In this document: piece after piece, positions 36,902 through 46,491 of the stretch | Position numbering within the stretch: position 1 is the first letter of the stretch | How the letters are laid out: every line of letters begins with the position of its first letter | Assembly: GCA_005223185.1 (NCBI GenBank) | Contig: NJBN01000002.1 | Coordinates: forward strand, 248,001-312,000 | DNA from: a candidate division LCP-89 bacterium B3_LCP | GTDB lineage: Bacteria > Electryoneota > B3-LCP | Length of the DNA stretch: 64,000 nucleotides | Direction: 5' to 3' | Notes under the pieces: generated by a model | Told to the model about the DNA's origin: nothing | Seen by the model: the letters and a program-made list of their open reading frames with translations, nothing else | Database searches by the model: none | Program-made: the position numbers and the translations under genes

Positions 36902-39088
36902 CTACTTCATCAGCACCATCTTACCAGTATCCGTAAACTCACCGGCAGTGAGCCGATACAGGTACACCCCCGATGCCAACCCCGATCCATCGAATACAGC
37001 TTCATGCACACCTTCATCCCGCCAGCCACTCACGATTTCCGTCACAGAGCGTCCGCCTACATCATAGACGATCAGCGAAACTTTAACTGCTTCGGGCAGG
37101 GAGTAGCTGATAGTCGTTACCGGGTTGAAGGGATTGGGGTAGTTCTGATAAAGATGATACTCCGTAACATCCATCCCACTTATAGTTACTGTGATGTAGT
37201 CTGAATAGGTGGCGGAACCGCCTATGTCGATTTGTTTAAGTCGGTAGTTATAGGTCTCATGGTTATTGGTTGAACAATCTGTAAAGCTGTAGTCATGGGG
37301 CTCAATGGTAGTCCCAGAACCAGGTATAACTGGGCTAATATCTTCCCAAATAGGTATACTCCCCCAGCCTTCAGCTTTATTCAGGGAGCGCTGAACGACC
37401 CAGCCGTAGCACTCTATCTCGCCGGCTGTATTCCAGATTAACAGGACATACTCCGGTTCAACAGAGGCACAGAAATCAGTTAAAACCACTGGTAGAGGTT
37501 CCCCCCCCGGACAACCCAGTGTTACTGAAGATAGGGTTGTGTTTCCTGTAACTGAAATGTTACTAAACTCCGGATAATACCCCGAGTGGTAGAAATCGAC
37601 ATCATAAGATCCACTTGGAATACCGCTCATTGAATAGTACCCACCACTTCCAGTAGATGCAGACCAATAGTCACTGGCTCCCCAAAGAATAACACCCGTT
37701 CCCCCATGATCGGTTGTATCTTGGAGATAACAGTAGCCATCAACATCGTAATAAGGAACAGCAAGAGGGGAAAGCCAGGAGTACATGGTTTCATTAGTAT
37801 TAACTTCTACATATTGATTGTCATCCCAGTAACCATCGTGGTGAAAATTGGCGTTATACGAACCACCAGGCACACCCTCTATTAGAAAATATCCACCACC
37901 GCTTGTTACATCATTAAATGTTCCACTATTACCTGAAAGGGTTACCGTCGTTCCTGCATGCCACGTCGTATCAGTAAGGTAACATTCACCATCTACAACA
38001 TAGACAGAAGGGGAAATAGGGTATAACCACTCATCATCCAAAGAGGTTACATCGGAGAATACCAATATTGAGTACTGGTATTCGTCCCAATAACCATCAT
38101 GGTAGTATGTAGCATCGTAGTTATCATAAGGGACATCAAATATTTGGAATCCTCCATCACCGTCTGTCGAACCGCTAAATGAACCGCTACCACCCAAGAT
38201 CGTTACCGTCGTTTCTGCATGCCACGTCGTATCGCTAAGGTAGCAATTACCATAAACCACACCGTGTAACCGATTTAAAGTGACGTCATTCAGTATAGTA
38301 CTATCTGCTATCCCCACCGGGCCCAATTGGCCTGGAAGATAACCGGTGTGAGTGTATGAGAAAGTATAATTACCGGCAGGCAAACTAAATTCGTATTTGC
38401 CTTGATTGCCGGTAATTTGGGTGTATTCTCCAGAGGCGGATACAGTTGTACCGCTGTGGTTAGCCTGATCATCCAGATAGCATCTGCCGACTACGTAATA
38501 AGAAGAAAGCAGTTCTTGCAACTCGAAAGAATCGAGGCCGCCGCTGCCATCGACAATAATATCCATATAATCAGAACTATACCCTGAGTGTGTGAAATCT
38601 ATGTGGTAATTTCCTGCAACTAACTTTAGTGCGTATCCTCCATTCCGATTAGTCTCTTTCCATTGAGGATCAAAAGACAAACCTGGCTGAGTTACTAACG
38701 GAATTATAAAAGTGCCCGCGTAATTGCCAAGTGGCTGATTCTGTAGGGTACATATTCCTTCTAAAGTATATTCTTTTGCCTGTAGTTCTACAGTTTCTAA
38801 TGTTTTGTCGCTATCGATATAAACCGCCATATGTTTTACGTCATAGTGTGGATAGTTCCAGAGACTAATCACATAGGTTCCGCTTTCATTTACCCAGAAC
38901 TCATAGTGCCCATTGTTTTGAGTTGGATCGCCGACCATTTGGTTATTAACATACAACTGAGTCCCCGACCAGTCGCTATCTTGGTGTTGCAACTTACAAA
39001 TCCCATCTACCTGAAAAGCGTGACAAATGTTCGGAATCACCGCCAAACTTAAGGATACTCCCAATAAAAACAGTATTTTCTTAGACAT
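36902..39088 (-). CDS. Secreted Cys-repeat protein (carboxypeptidase-regulatory-like) with T9SS tail
   Basis: 728 residues with an AGGAGG ribosome site and signal peptide (1-24). Six tandem units of about 80-90 residues start near 29, 111, 201, 280, 367 and 451; each opens with G-x-C-Y/K/T-L (GNCYLSDTTWHAETTV, GECYLTDTTWHAGTTV) and ends in HDGYWDxxQY or HSGY-like text. The fold is CarboxypepD_reg-like. Next comes an FN3-like domain (about 530-640, TDFCASVEPEYVLLIWNTAG). The tail is a T9SS domain (NYPNPFNPVTTISYSL ... KMVLMK). The last 115 coding bases nearly match those of the genes at 41486 and 44900. Likely a surface adhesin or binding protein; ligand unknown. Confidence 0.88.
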   Translation of the reverse strand: MSKKILFLLGVSLSLAVIPNICHAFQVDGICKLQHQDSDWSGTQLYVNNQMVGDPTQNNGHYEFWVNESGTYVISLWNYPHYDVKHMAVYIDSDKTLETVELQAKEYTLEGICTLQNQPLGNYAGTFIIPLVTQPGLSFDPQWKETNRNGGYALKLVAGNYHIDFTHSGYSSDYMDIIVDGSGGLDSFELQELLSSYYVVGRCYLDDQANHSGTTVSASGEYTQITGNQGKYEFSLPAGNYTFSYTHTGYLPGQLGPVGIADSTILNDVTLNRLHGVVYGNCYLSDTTWHAETTVTILGGSGSFSGSTDGDGGFQIFDVPYDNYDATYYHDGYWDEYQYSILVFSDVTSLDDEWLYPISPSVYVVDGECYLTDTTWHAGTTVTLSGNSGTFNDVTSGGGYFLIEGVPGGSYNANFHHDGYWDDNQYVEVNTNETMYSWLSPLAVPYYDVDGYCYLQDTTDHGGTGVILWGASDYWSASTGSGGYYSMSGIPSGSYDVDFYHSGYYPEFSNISVTGNTTLSSVTLGCPGGEPLPVVLTDFCASVEPEYVLLIWNTAGEIECYGWVVQRSLNKAEGWGSIPIWEDISPVIPGSGTTIEPHDYSFTDCSTNNHETYNYRLKQIDIGGSATYSDYITVTISGMDVTEYHLYQNYPNPFNPVTTISYSLPEAVKVSLIVYDVGGRSVTEIVSGWRDEGVHEAVFDGSGLASGVYLYRLTAGEFTDTGKMVLMK

Positions 39089-39214
39089 TTTGAAACCTCC
39101 TGATTATTAGATATAACCTGTTGACAACTATCACCTTGGATTAAAAGAGCTAAGAAGTGATTGGTTTATTATCCTGCCACAAAAAACTACCCCAAAAAGT
39201 CTATTTACTGTTTC

Positions 39215-41266
39215 CTACTTCACTAATACCATCTTCTTCACATAATTGAATTCACCTGCCAGTATACGATAGAAATAGAGCCCGGACGATAGTTTCGAGC
39301 CATCAAACGTAGCTTCATGCACACCTGCATCCCGCCAGCCATTTACCAATTCCGCTACCATACGTCCAGAAATATCAAATACCGTCAGTTTTACCAAACT
39401 CGAAACTTGCAACTCGAAACTAAGAACTGTCGTTGGGTTGAAGGGATTGGGATAGTTCTGACCTAAACTGTATGCTGAAGGTAGAGAGCTGGAGGTGACC
39501 GGAGAATCTTTAGCCTTATTGAACGATTCGCCTGTATTGAACCATCCTGACAGCCAATCTATTCCAGATGATCCCAACTTCACGAAAGTGAAGCTGTCCA
39601 TGGAGGTATCCGAACCTGCTATTGCGTAGGCGTTGTAAGTATAAGTTCCAGTTGGTGCAGCCGGAGGAACGGTCTGCGTTCTTTCGCGACGTTCGGATTG
39701 GCCACTTTCCAGTGTTATCGACACCGGTCCGAAAACTGGTCCGTAGATGGTTCCATCGGGCAGGGTAGCATCACACCAGCTACTTACCAATTGCGTTAGG
39801 GGATCGATGTTGGTTGCCTGGATGGTGTAGTCGAAGGAGCCACCTTCCGGCGGAATCACTATAGGGGTATTATGAGGGGTAAGCAGAACTCGTACAGGCA
39901 TACTCTGATCGAAGTAAAACGTTCCAATATCTGCTGCAGTGCCATCAGGATCGTTGTATGAAGGATCGGGATCACCAGCATCGATGCAGGGCGAACCCCA
40001 CTGCAGACGGAAGTCATTTTGATTGACGTTGACCAGGCAGGGATCCAGGAAAATATTGTAGAATGCATCGCAGGAATCCCCGTTGGTATTGACTGTGATA
40101 AGTTGCCCTAAACCGGCAGGAACGCTACCCCCCAGAAAATTGCCGATTTCATTGTCGCTAAAATCGCTGTATGTGATCGTACAAACATCAGCATTGCGAA
40201 AGTAGATAGCTCCGTTTCCCTGATTACCTGAGACGATGGTATTGCGGAAAACATAGAGGCGGCACATTGACCCGACGTAGATTCCTCCACCGTTCTGTCC
40301 GGAAGAATTATTGGAAATGGTGCAATTAATAAAGCTCGGCCAGGTGTTATAATCAACCCAGACTGCACCCCCATCGTTGCCCGATGTGTTCTCGGAAAAT
40401 ACGCAGTATTCAGCCACGAAGTCACCGCACCAGTAGCCGGCAATGGCACCACCACGCACCGCACAACTGTTGCCATTGAAAGTACAATGATCCAGTAACG
40501 GGATTGCGCTTAAAGAGTAGATCCCGCCGCCGTAGCCGGAGACAGCCGCATTATTATTAATAGTGCAGAAACTGATAGTCGGCCAGAAAAAGGACAGACT
40601 AATTCCTCCGCCGGTGATGGCAGAATTTTCGCTGATATCACAATAGCTTATGTTCGGTTCAGTGGGATACATCCACCCTTCAGTACAAAGTCCTCCACCG
40701 AAAATTGCCGCCGAATTTCCGGTTATGGAGCTGTGATGGATAGTGGGATTTGAGGAACTTTCATTTGCGGTGCAATAGATTCCGCCACCGTTTCCCTCTG
40801 ACGAATTTCTGCTGATAGTGCAGTGGCCGATCACAGGGCTTGAACTTTCGCACATAATACTACCACCGTGATGATCCAATGAATCTCCGAAAGCACGGCC
40901 ATATTCGATGATACAGTATGACAAATGGCTGCTATCCGGGGCCTCGATGAACCTTATGCCGTGCCAGCCTTCACTTGTATAAGCCGCAGTAAAGAGAATC
41001 GAATCACCTTCGGCACCCAAAGCCTCGAGGTAACCGTTGACGATAAGCTTGTAATGCCCCTGGAAGTTCACTTCAACTCCAGGTTCAATGTTGAGAATTG
41101 AATCGGCGGGCACTGTGATCTCACCTTCGATCAAGTAGGGAGAACCGACGGCTTCCCAGGTGCCGGAAACGTCTCCACCGGGTATGATCGTCTGCGCCGA
41201 GACTGCTGTAACTATTAAGGTTACGGCAAATGCAATTATAAAAGCGTAGTGCTTACCTGCGTTCAT
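39215..41266 (-). CDS. Secreted right-handed beta-helix protein with T9SS tail
   Basis: 683 residues. Signal peptide 1-24 (MNAGKHYAFIIAFAVTLIVT). A beta-helix (about 55-420) carries repeated coils such as SSPVIGHCTISRNSSEGNGG and NNNAAVSGYGGGIYS, the PbH1/polymorphic-outer-membrane pattern GG[IA]xC. It closes with SPCIDAGDPDPSYNDPDG. A beta domain (about 455-565, with QSERRERTQTVPPAAPTG) and the T9SS tail (QNYPNPFNPTTVLSFEL ... KMVLVK) follow. Residues 1-73 are identical to the next gene (41486-44680), and the flanking DNA is duplicated. Surface binding or glycan-related roles are usual for such helices; no catalytic residues can be named. Confidence 0.9.
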   Translation of the reverse strand: MNAGKHYAFIIAFAVTLIVTAVSAQTIIPGGDVSGTWEAVGSPYLIEGEITVPADSILNIEPGVEVNFQGHYKLIVNGYLEALGAEGDSILFTAAYTSEGWHGIRFIEAPDSSHLSYCIIEYGRAFGDSLDHHGGSIMCESSSPVIGHCTISRNSSEGNGGGIYCTANESSSNPTIHHSSITGNSAAIFGGGLCTEGWMYPTEPNISYCDISENSAITGGGISLSFFWPTISFCTINNNAAVSGYGGGIYSLSAIPLLDHCTFNGNSCAVRGGAIAGYWCGDFVAEYCVFSENTSGNDGGAVWVDYNTWPSFINCTISNNSSGQNGGGIYVGSMCRLYVFRNTIVSGNQGNGAIYFRNADVCTITYSDFSDNEIGNFLGGSVPAGLGQLITVNTNGDSCDAFYNIFLDPCLVNVNQNDFRLQWGSPCIDAGDPDPSYNDPDGTAADIGTFYFDQSMPVRVLLTPHNTPIVIPPEGGSFDYTIQATNIDPLTQLVSSWCDATLPDGTIYGPVFGPVSITLESGQSERRERTQTVPPAAPTGTYTYNAYAIAGSDTSMDSFTFVKLGSSGIDWLSGWFNTGESFNKAKDSPVTSSSLPSAYSLGQNYPNPFNPTTVLSFELQVSSLVKLTVFDISGRMVAELVNGWRDAGVHEATFDGSKLSSGLYFYRILAGEFNYVKKMVLVK

Positions 41267-41472
41267 GATGAAACTCCATAGTTATGTTAAATCACGCAAC
41301 AGAATTGGAATATTCCAAACTTGATGAATCTGTCTTCTACTATGGGAGTTTTCCGAACCGACCAAATCTTACCGTGAAATCCATATTATTTGGATTAGAT
41401 TATTTAATAATGATTATATCAAGAAATAAAGAGGCGGGATACCCCCGCCTCAAATAACTACTCAATAATGTC
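41050..41472 (-). repeat. 423-bp direct repeat, copy 1
   Basis: This covers the first 72 or so codons of the 39215-41266 gene, its whole upstream gap and the terminator of the gene before it. By eye it is base-for-base identical to 44464-44886, offset 3414; the first difference is at 41473. Confidence 0.85.
41431..41451 (-). terminator. Terminator after the 41486-44680 gene
   Basis: GAGGCGGG pairs with CCCGCCTC around GGTAT on the minus strand, then TTTATTTC. Confidence 0.75.
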
Positions 41473-41485
41473 TATTTACTGACTG

Positions 41486-44400
41486 TTACTTCATCAACAC
41501 CATCTTCCCAGTGTCTGTAAACTCACCGGCAATGAGACGATACAGGTACACTCCCGATGCCAGCCCTGACCCATCGAATACAGCTTCATGCACACCTTCA
41601 TCCCGCCAGCCATCTACCAGTTCCGCTACCATACGTCCAGAAATATCAAATACCGTCAGTTTTGCCAAACTCGCAACTCGCATAGAGAAACTAAGAACTG
41701 TCGTTGGGTTGAAGGGATTGGGGTAGTTCTGACCCAAACTGTATGCTGAAGGCAGAGAGCTGGAGGTGACCGGAGAATCTTTAGCAGTACTGAACGATTC
41801 GCCTGTATTGAACCAGCCTGACAGCCAATCCATTCCAGATGATCCCAACTTTATGAAACTAAAGCTATCCATGGATGTATCCGTCCCCGCCGTAGCGTAG
41901 GCGTTGTAGGTATAAGTTCCAACTGGTGCAGCGGGGGGAACGTTCTGCGTCCTTTCACGTCCAATGGTAACCTCGCTGCCGATATCGATATTCACTGGTC
42001 CCAAGGTTGGTCCGAAAACACTTCCATCCGGCATAGTGACGTCGCACCAGGCATCGACATTCAGCGCTAATGGGGCGATGTTGGTCACCTGCACGTAGTA
42101 ATCGAAGCTTCCACCGGTTGCGGCAATCTCAATGGGCATATCGAAGGGCGTAAGCAGAACTCGCACAGGCATACTTTGGTCGAAGTAAAACGTTCCAATA
42201 TCTGCTGCAGTGCCATCAGGATCGTTGTATGATGGATCGGGATCGCCAGCATCGATGCAGGGCGAACCCCACTGGAGCCGGAAGTCGTTTTGGATGACAT
42301 TGACCAGGCATGGATCAAGGAAAATATTGTAGAATGCATCGCAGGAATCCCCGTTGGTATTGACTGTGACAAGTTGCCCTAAACCGGCAGGAACGCTACC
42401 TCCCAGGAAATTCCCGAATTCATTGTCGCTAAAATCGCTGTATGTGATCGTACAAACATCAACATTGCGAAAGTAGATGGCTCCGTTTCCCTGATTACAT
42501 GAGACAATGGTATTGCGGAAATTGTAGAGGCAGCACATTGATCCAACGTAAATTCCACCACCATTTTCTCCGGAAGAATTGTTGGAGATGGTACAGTTTA
42601 AGAAACTAGGCCAGGTGTTATAATCAACCCAAACTGCACCACCATCGGAGCCCGAGGTGTTTTCGGAAAATACGCAGTGATCAGCCACGAAGTCCCCGCA
42701 CCAATAGCTGGCAATGGCGCCGCCGGATCCACCAGTACTGTTGCCATTGAAGGTGCAATGATCCAGAAATGGGACAGAGCTCAGTGAGTAGATCCCACCG
42801 CCAGAACCAGTAGTTGCCGTGTTGTTGTTAATCGTACAGAAACTGATCGTCGGCCAGTAAAATATCAAACTAATCCCTCCGCCTGTTGTGGCAGTATTCC
42901 CGATGATGTCGCATTGGCTTATATTAGGTTCAGTAGCAAACATCCACCCATCACAACTAATCCCGCCACCGAAAACAGCCGCCGTATTTCCGGATATGGA
43001 ACATTGATGGATTGTAGGACATGAGGAACTTTCGTTGGCGGTGCAATAAATTCCACCGCCGTTCTCGTCTGATGAATTCCTGCTGATGGTGCAGTGGCCG
43101 ATCACAGGGCTTGAACTCTCACACATAATACCACCGCCGTGATGATCCAATGAATCGCCGAAAGCCCGGCCATATTCGATGATACAGTATGACAAATGAC
43201 TGCTATCCGGGGCCTCGATAAACCTTATGCCGTGCCAGCCTTCACTTGTATCAGCCGCAGTGAAGAGAATCGAATCACCCTCGGCTCCTGCAGCCTCGAG
43301 GTAACCGTTGACGATCAGCTTGTAATGTCCCTGGAAGATGACATAAACTCCCGGTCCAATGGTCAGCGTTTCATCGGCGGGCACTGTGATCTCCCCTTCT
43401 ACGAAGTATGGAGAGCCTGAGGCTTCCCAGTTGCCATACACGTCACCTCCTAAAATCAGTGTCCCGGTGCTCACTTGATCGAAATAGAAAACACCAATAT
43501 CGGCGATGGTGTTGTCCGGATCCAAGGGTGAAGCTGGATCACCGGCATCTATGCAGGGTGAACGAGTTTCATCCCAATAAGGGTAGTTATCCCAGGTAAT
43601 CTGAAAATTGCCGTTGTTGGGATTTTCGAAAAGGGGATCTTCGAAGATGTTGCAGAAAATGTCACAGGAATCACCGTTGGCATTGACGGTAACCAATGAC
43701 CCTAACTCAGGAATCGGAGCACCAAGATATGTGAAAGCGCCGTTTTCATTGTTGTAGAAATCGCTGTATGTGATGTAAGGAGTAATGGGATAGTAAAAAT
43801 TAATTCCACCGTCTCCATAATTGCTTTCAAAGACTGTATTTACAATGGTCGGGCAAGTAGAGGTGACACTCATCCCGCCGCCCATCAATTCTGTCGTATT
43901 CCTGCTTATTACGCAGTGGCTGAAGATCGCATTACCACCGCTGCCACAGTTGACTCCTCCACCAAATAGTGCAGCATTTTCATTGATGGTAGTATAACTG
44001 ATGAGCGGATAGGAATTAGAAATTTGAATCCCACCTCCGTTAGTAGCAGAATTTTGGCTGATAGTGCAGTGGTTGATATCCGGGTTAGAACTGTATTTGA
44101 TAGCAATCCCACCTCCTTGCGCCCCATACAGTTCAAGTACATTCTCGGTGATGGAACAATAGCTGATCACTGGATTTGAATACGCACAGTAAATCCCACC
44201 ACCTGCATGAACAGCCGAATTCTCTCTGAAGGTACAGTGTTTGATCACCGGATTCGAGCTGGAACAGTTGATTCCACCGCCAGAAAAATCAGGGAAATTG
44301 CCCGAGGCATAGCCATACTGAACAATGCAGTAGGACAGATGACTGCTGTCAGGCGCGCCTATGAAGCGGATGCCGTGCCAGCCAGTATCAGGATCAGCCG

Positions 44401-44680
44401 CAGTAAACAAAATGGAGTCAGTTTCCGTTCCCACTGCTTCCAGGAATCCGTTGACGTTAAATTTGTAATGCCCCTGGAAGTTCACTTCAACTCCAGGTTC
44501 AATGTTGAGAATTGAATCGGCGGGCACTGTGATCTCACCTTCGATCAAGTAGGGAGAACCGACGGCTTCCCAGGTGCCGGAAACGTCTCCACCGGGTATG
44601 ATCGTCTGCGCCGAGACTGCTGTAACTATTAAGGTTACGGCAAATGCAATTATAAAAGCGTAGTGCTTACCTGCGTTCAT
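41486..44680 (-). CDS. Secreted double beta-helix protein with T9SS tail
   Basis: 1064 residues. Signal peptide 1-24; first beta-helix about 55-400 with GGGIYC-type coils (AGGGIYCAYSNPVISYCSIT). A second complete module begins near residue 404 (GTLILGGDVYGNWEASG) and closely follows the whole 39215-41266 protein, including its beta domain (IGRERTQNVPPAAPVGTYTY) and T9SS tail (KMVLMK). So this gene looks like two helix modules in tandem, the second a near copy of its neighbour. Surface location by T9SS; the ligand is unknown. Terminator at 41431-41451. Confidence 0.9.
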   Translation of the reverse strand: MNAGKHYAFIIAFAVTLIVTAVSAQTIIPGGDVSGTWEAVGSPYLIEGEITVPADSILNIEPGVEVNFQGHYKFNVNGFLEAVGTETDSILFTAADPDTGWHGIRFIGAPDSSHLSYCIVQYGYASGNFPDFSGGGINCSSSNPVIKHCTFRENSAVHAGGGIYCAYSNPVISYCSITENVLELYGAQGGGIAIKYSSNPDINHCTISQNSATNGGGIQISNSYPLISYTTINENAALFGGGVNCGSGGNAIFSHCVISRNTTELMGGGMSVTSTCPTIVNTVFESNYGDGGINFYYPITPYITYSDFYNNENGAFTYLGAPIPELGSLVTVNANGDSCDIFCNIFEDPLFENPNNGNFQITWDNYPYWDETRSPCIDAGDPASPLDPDNTIADIGVFYFDQVSTGTLILGGDVYGNWEASGSPYFVEGEITVPADETLTIGPGVYVIFQGHYKLIVNGYLEAAGAEGDSILFTAADTSEGWHGIRFIEAPDSSHLSYCIIEYGRAFGDSLDHHGGGIMCESSSPVIGHCTISRNSSDENGGGIYCTANESSSCPTIHQCSISGNTAAVFGGGISCDGWMFATEPNISQCDIIGNTATTGGGISLIFYWPTISFCTINNNTATTGSGGGIYSLSSVPFLDHCTFNGNSTGGSGGAIASYWCGDFVADHCVFSENTSGSDGGAVWVDYNTWPSFLNCTISNNSSGENGGGIYVGSMCCLYNFRNTIVSCNQGNGAIYFRNVDVCTITYSDFSDNEFGNFLGGSVPAGLGQLVTVNTNGDSCDAFYNIFLDPCLVNVIQNDFRLQWGSPCIDAGDPDPSYNDPDGTAADIGTFYFDQSMPVRVLLTPFDMPIEIAATGGSFDYYVQVTNIAPLALNVDAWCDVTMPDGSVFGPTLGPVNIDIGSEVTIGRERTQNVPPAAPVGTYTYNAYATAGTDTSMDSFSFIKLGSSGMDWLSGWFNTGESFSTAKDSPVTSSSLPSAYSLGQNYPNPFNPTTVLSFSMRVASLAKLTVFDISGRMVAELVDGWRDEGVHEAVFDGSGLASGVYLYRLIAGEFTDTGKMVLMK

Positions 44681-44886
44681 GATGAAACTCCATAGTTATG
44701 TTAAATCACGCAACAGAATTGGAATATTCCAAACTTGATGAATCTGTCTTCTACTATGGGAGTTTTCCGAACCGACCAAATCTTACCGTGAAATCCATAT
44801 TATTTGGATTAGATTATTTAATAATGATTATATCAAGAAATAAAGAGGCGGGATACCCCCGCCTCAAATAACTACTCAATAATGTC
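44464..44886 (-). repeat. 423-bp direct repeat, copy 2
   Basis: Identical to 41050-41472. It spans the start of the 41486-44680 gene, its upstream gap with the palindrome TTGGAATATTCCAA, and the terminator of the gene at 44900. Confidence 0.85.
44845..44865 (-). terminator. Terminator after the 44900-46045 gene
   Basis: Same hairpin as 41431-41451: GAGGCGGG/CCCGCCTC with TTTATTTC on the minus strand. Confidence 0.75.
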
Positions 44887-44899
44887 CATTTACTGACTG

Positions 44900-46045
44900 C
44901 TACTTCATCAACACCATCTTCCCAGTATCAGTAAACTCGCCGGCAGTGAGACGATACAAATACACTCCCGATGCCAGCCCCGATCCATCGAAGGTAGCTT
45001 CATGCACCCCTGTATCCCGCCAGCCATCTAACAGATCGGCAACCTTTTGCCCTGACAGGTCATAGACCGTCAGATGAACCAGACTTGCATCATGCAACTC
45101 GAAACTAACAACTGTCGTCGGATTAAAGGGGTTGGGGTAATTCCCAATTAAATTGAATGCAGACGCCGTCTCCGATCCAACCACAACTGTGATAGGATCC
45201 GAATAGGTTACCGTAGCGTCGATGTCGATCTGCTTCAGCCTGTACAGGTACGTTTGACTGAAGTTGGCACTGTTATCCACGTAGCTGTAGGAATGCGGTT
45301 CCTGAGTAGTGCCATATCCGGGAATGAATGGGCTGATATCAATCTCATTGCGCTGAACGAACCACCCGTAGCAGTCGATTTCACTGGCTGTTTCCCATTG
45401 AAGAGTTACGGTTTCCTCCGATACCGATGCTGAGAAACTTGAGAGTGTAATCGGATTCGGGAGTGCAACGTCGTCAATGGAAATGTCATCATAGTAGGTT
45501 TCATCCAGCAGTGTCGGGAAACCGGTCTCGTAACCCCAGACTCTGATGCCGATTACCACGGTTCCCGGATCGATGAAGCCGGTGAGGTCGAACTGCTGCC
45601 ATTCGGAGGTGGGCCAGATGACGTCTTCACTGTAGGTGAAGTCATCGTAGATGAAATTGATCGCCGCTATAGCTTCCAACGGTTGCCTGCACCATAAAGT
45701 AGCAGATACAATGTCGGATGCCGGAATGGGGAAGAAATCCTGGCGCAGCCAGTTATTGCTGGTATCATAGGCGCAGTATGTGCCGCTGTGGGGATTATCG
45801 GTTGAAATGTACCACGCTCCTTCGTGGTACCAGGGTTCGAAACTGCCGCTTTCAAATCCTCCGTTTAACAACAATTCCTCATCTGTTTCAATGGGCATCT
45901 TTTTGAAGGTTCTAATTTCGTTCTGGGATACATGAACGGTCGTATGACCGCTGCGTATAATGCGTGCTGTGCTGGGTAAGACAAACGATGCGATGAGGAA
46001 AGGTATCAGGAGGAAAACGGATAGAATTCGTGTTCTTTTTTCCAT
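44900..46045 (-). CDS. Secreted jelly-roll (carbohydrate-binding-like) protein with T9SS tail
   Basis: 381 residues from ATG 46045; an ATG four codons earlier overlaps the GGAGG ribosome site, so the second is chosen. Signal peptide about 1-27. Residues about 55-200 look like a galactose-binding/CBM-type beta sandwich (LLNGGFESGSFEPWYHEGAW, PTSEWQQFDLTGFIDPGTVV, TYYDDISIDDVAL). An FN3-like domain follows (about 200-295, LSSFSASVSEETVTLQWETA, with DCYGWFVQR and YRLKQIDI). T9SS tail at the end (YPNPFNPTTVVSFEL ... KMVLMK). Possibly a glycan-binding surface protein; no catalytic domain. Its 3' end resembles those of 36902 and 41486. Confidence 0.87.
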   Translation of the reverse strand: MEKRTRILSVFLLIPFLIASFVLPSTARIIRSGHTTVHVSQNEIRTFKKMPIETDEELLLNGGFESGSFEPWYHEGAWYISTDNPHSGTYCAYDTSNNWLRQDFFPIPASDIVSATLWCRQPLEAIAAINFIYDDFTYSEDVIWPTSEWQQFDLTGFIDPGTVVIGIRVWGYETGFPTLLDETYYDDISIDDVALPNPITLSSFSASVSEETVTLQWETASEIDCYGWFVQRNEIDISPFIPGYGTTQEPHSYSYVDNSANFSQTYLYRLKQIDIDATVTYSDPITVVVGSETASAFNLIGNYPNPFNPTTVVSFELHDASLVHLTVYDLSGQKVADLLDGWRDTGVHEATFDGSGLASGVYLYRLTAGEFTDTGKMVLMK

Positions 46046-46363
46046 AGTTGCCTCCATGTTGTGTGTGGAAGAGCCTGTTTGTAGTCAGGTTAGGTAGAAG
46101 TGCTTAAAGTATGACTCAATTATTAGTTATGATTCTCTGGTTTTCTCCTATTTACTATGTGAGGTTACAATTCCATTTATTCGAGTTCATGCCAGAATAG
46201 AAGAAGTAAGGCCTTAATTACCAATACCCTCTTTATGAATATACCTAATAAATTACACATAGTTCCAGTACTAATTTAAGTAAATTACCCCATACGCAAT
46301 ACAAAACCTGTTTTGTGCATTTAAGATTGATATATATGCAATAAATTATTTATCCGGACATAA

Positions 46364-46391
46364 AGAGGCTGTCCCCCGGAGAACAGCCTCT
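46364..46391. terminator. Bidirectional terminator hairpin
   Basis: AGAGGCTGT with ACAGCCTCT, TTTTTATT on the plus side and TTTATG on the minus side. It serves the 46492-50739 gene on the minus strand. The rest of 46046-46360 shows no gene and no promoter that I trust. Confidence 0.65.
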
Positions 46392-46404
46392 TTTTATTCA
46401 TCTT

Positions 46405-46488
46405 CATCCGTCATTCCCGCCACGAAGTGAGTCGGGAATCTGACGGAAGTGTCGTGTCTGATTCTGGACAAGCCGGAATGACACGACA
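46405..46488. repeat. Two nested palindromes
   Basis: CCGTCATTCCCG with CGGGAATCTGACGG (46405-46443), then TGTCGTGTC with GACACGACA (46451-46488). REP-like, between the terminator and the gene end. Confidence 0.6.
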
Positions 46489-46491
46489 GAT

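Noticed and set aside
36752-37204. Plus-strand frame of 150 codons after tRNA-Leu
   Set aside because: It runs into the T9SS tail of the 36902-39088 gene on the opposite strand and begins in repeats.
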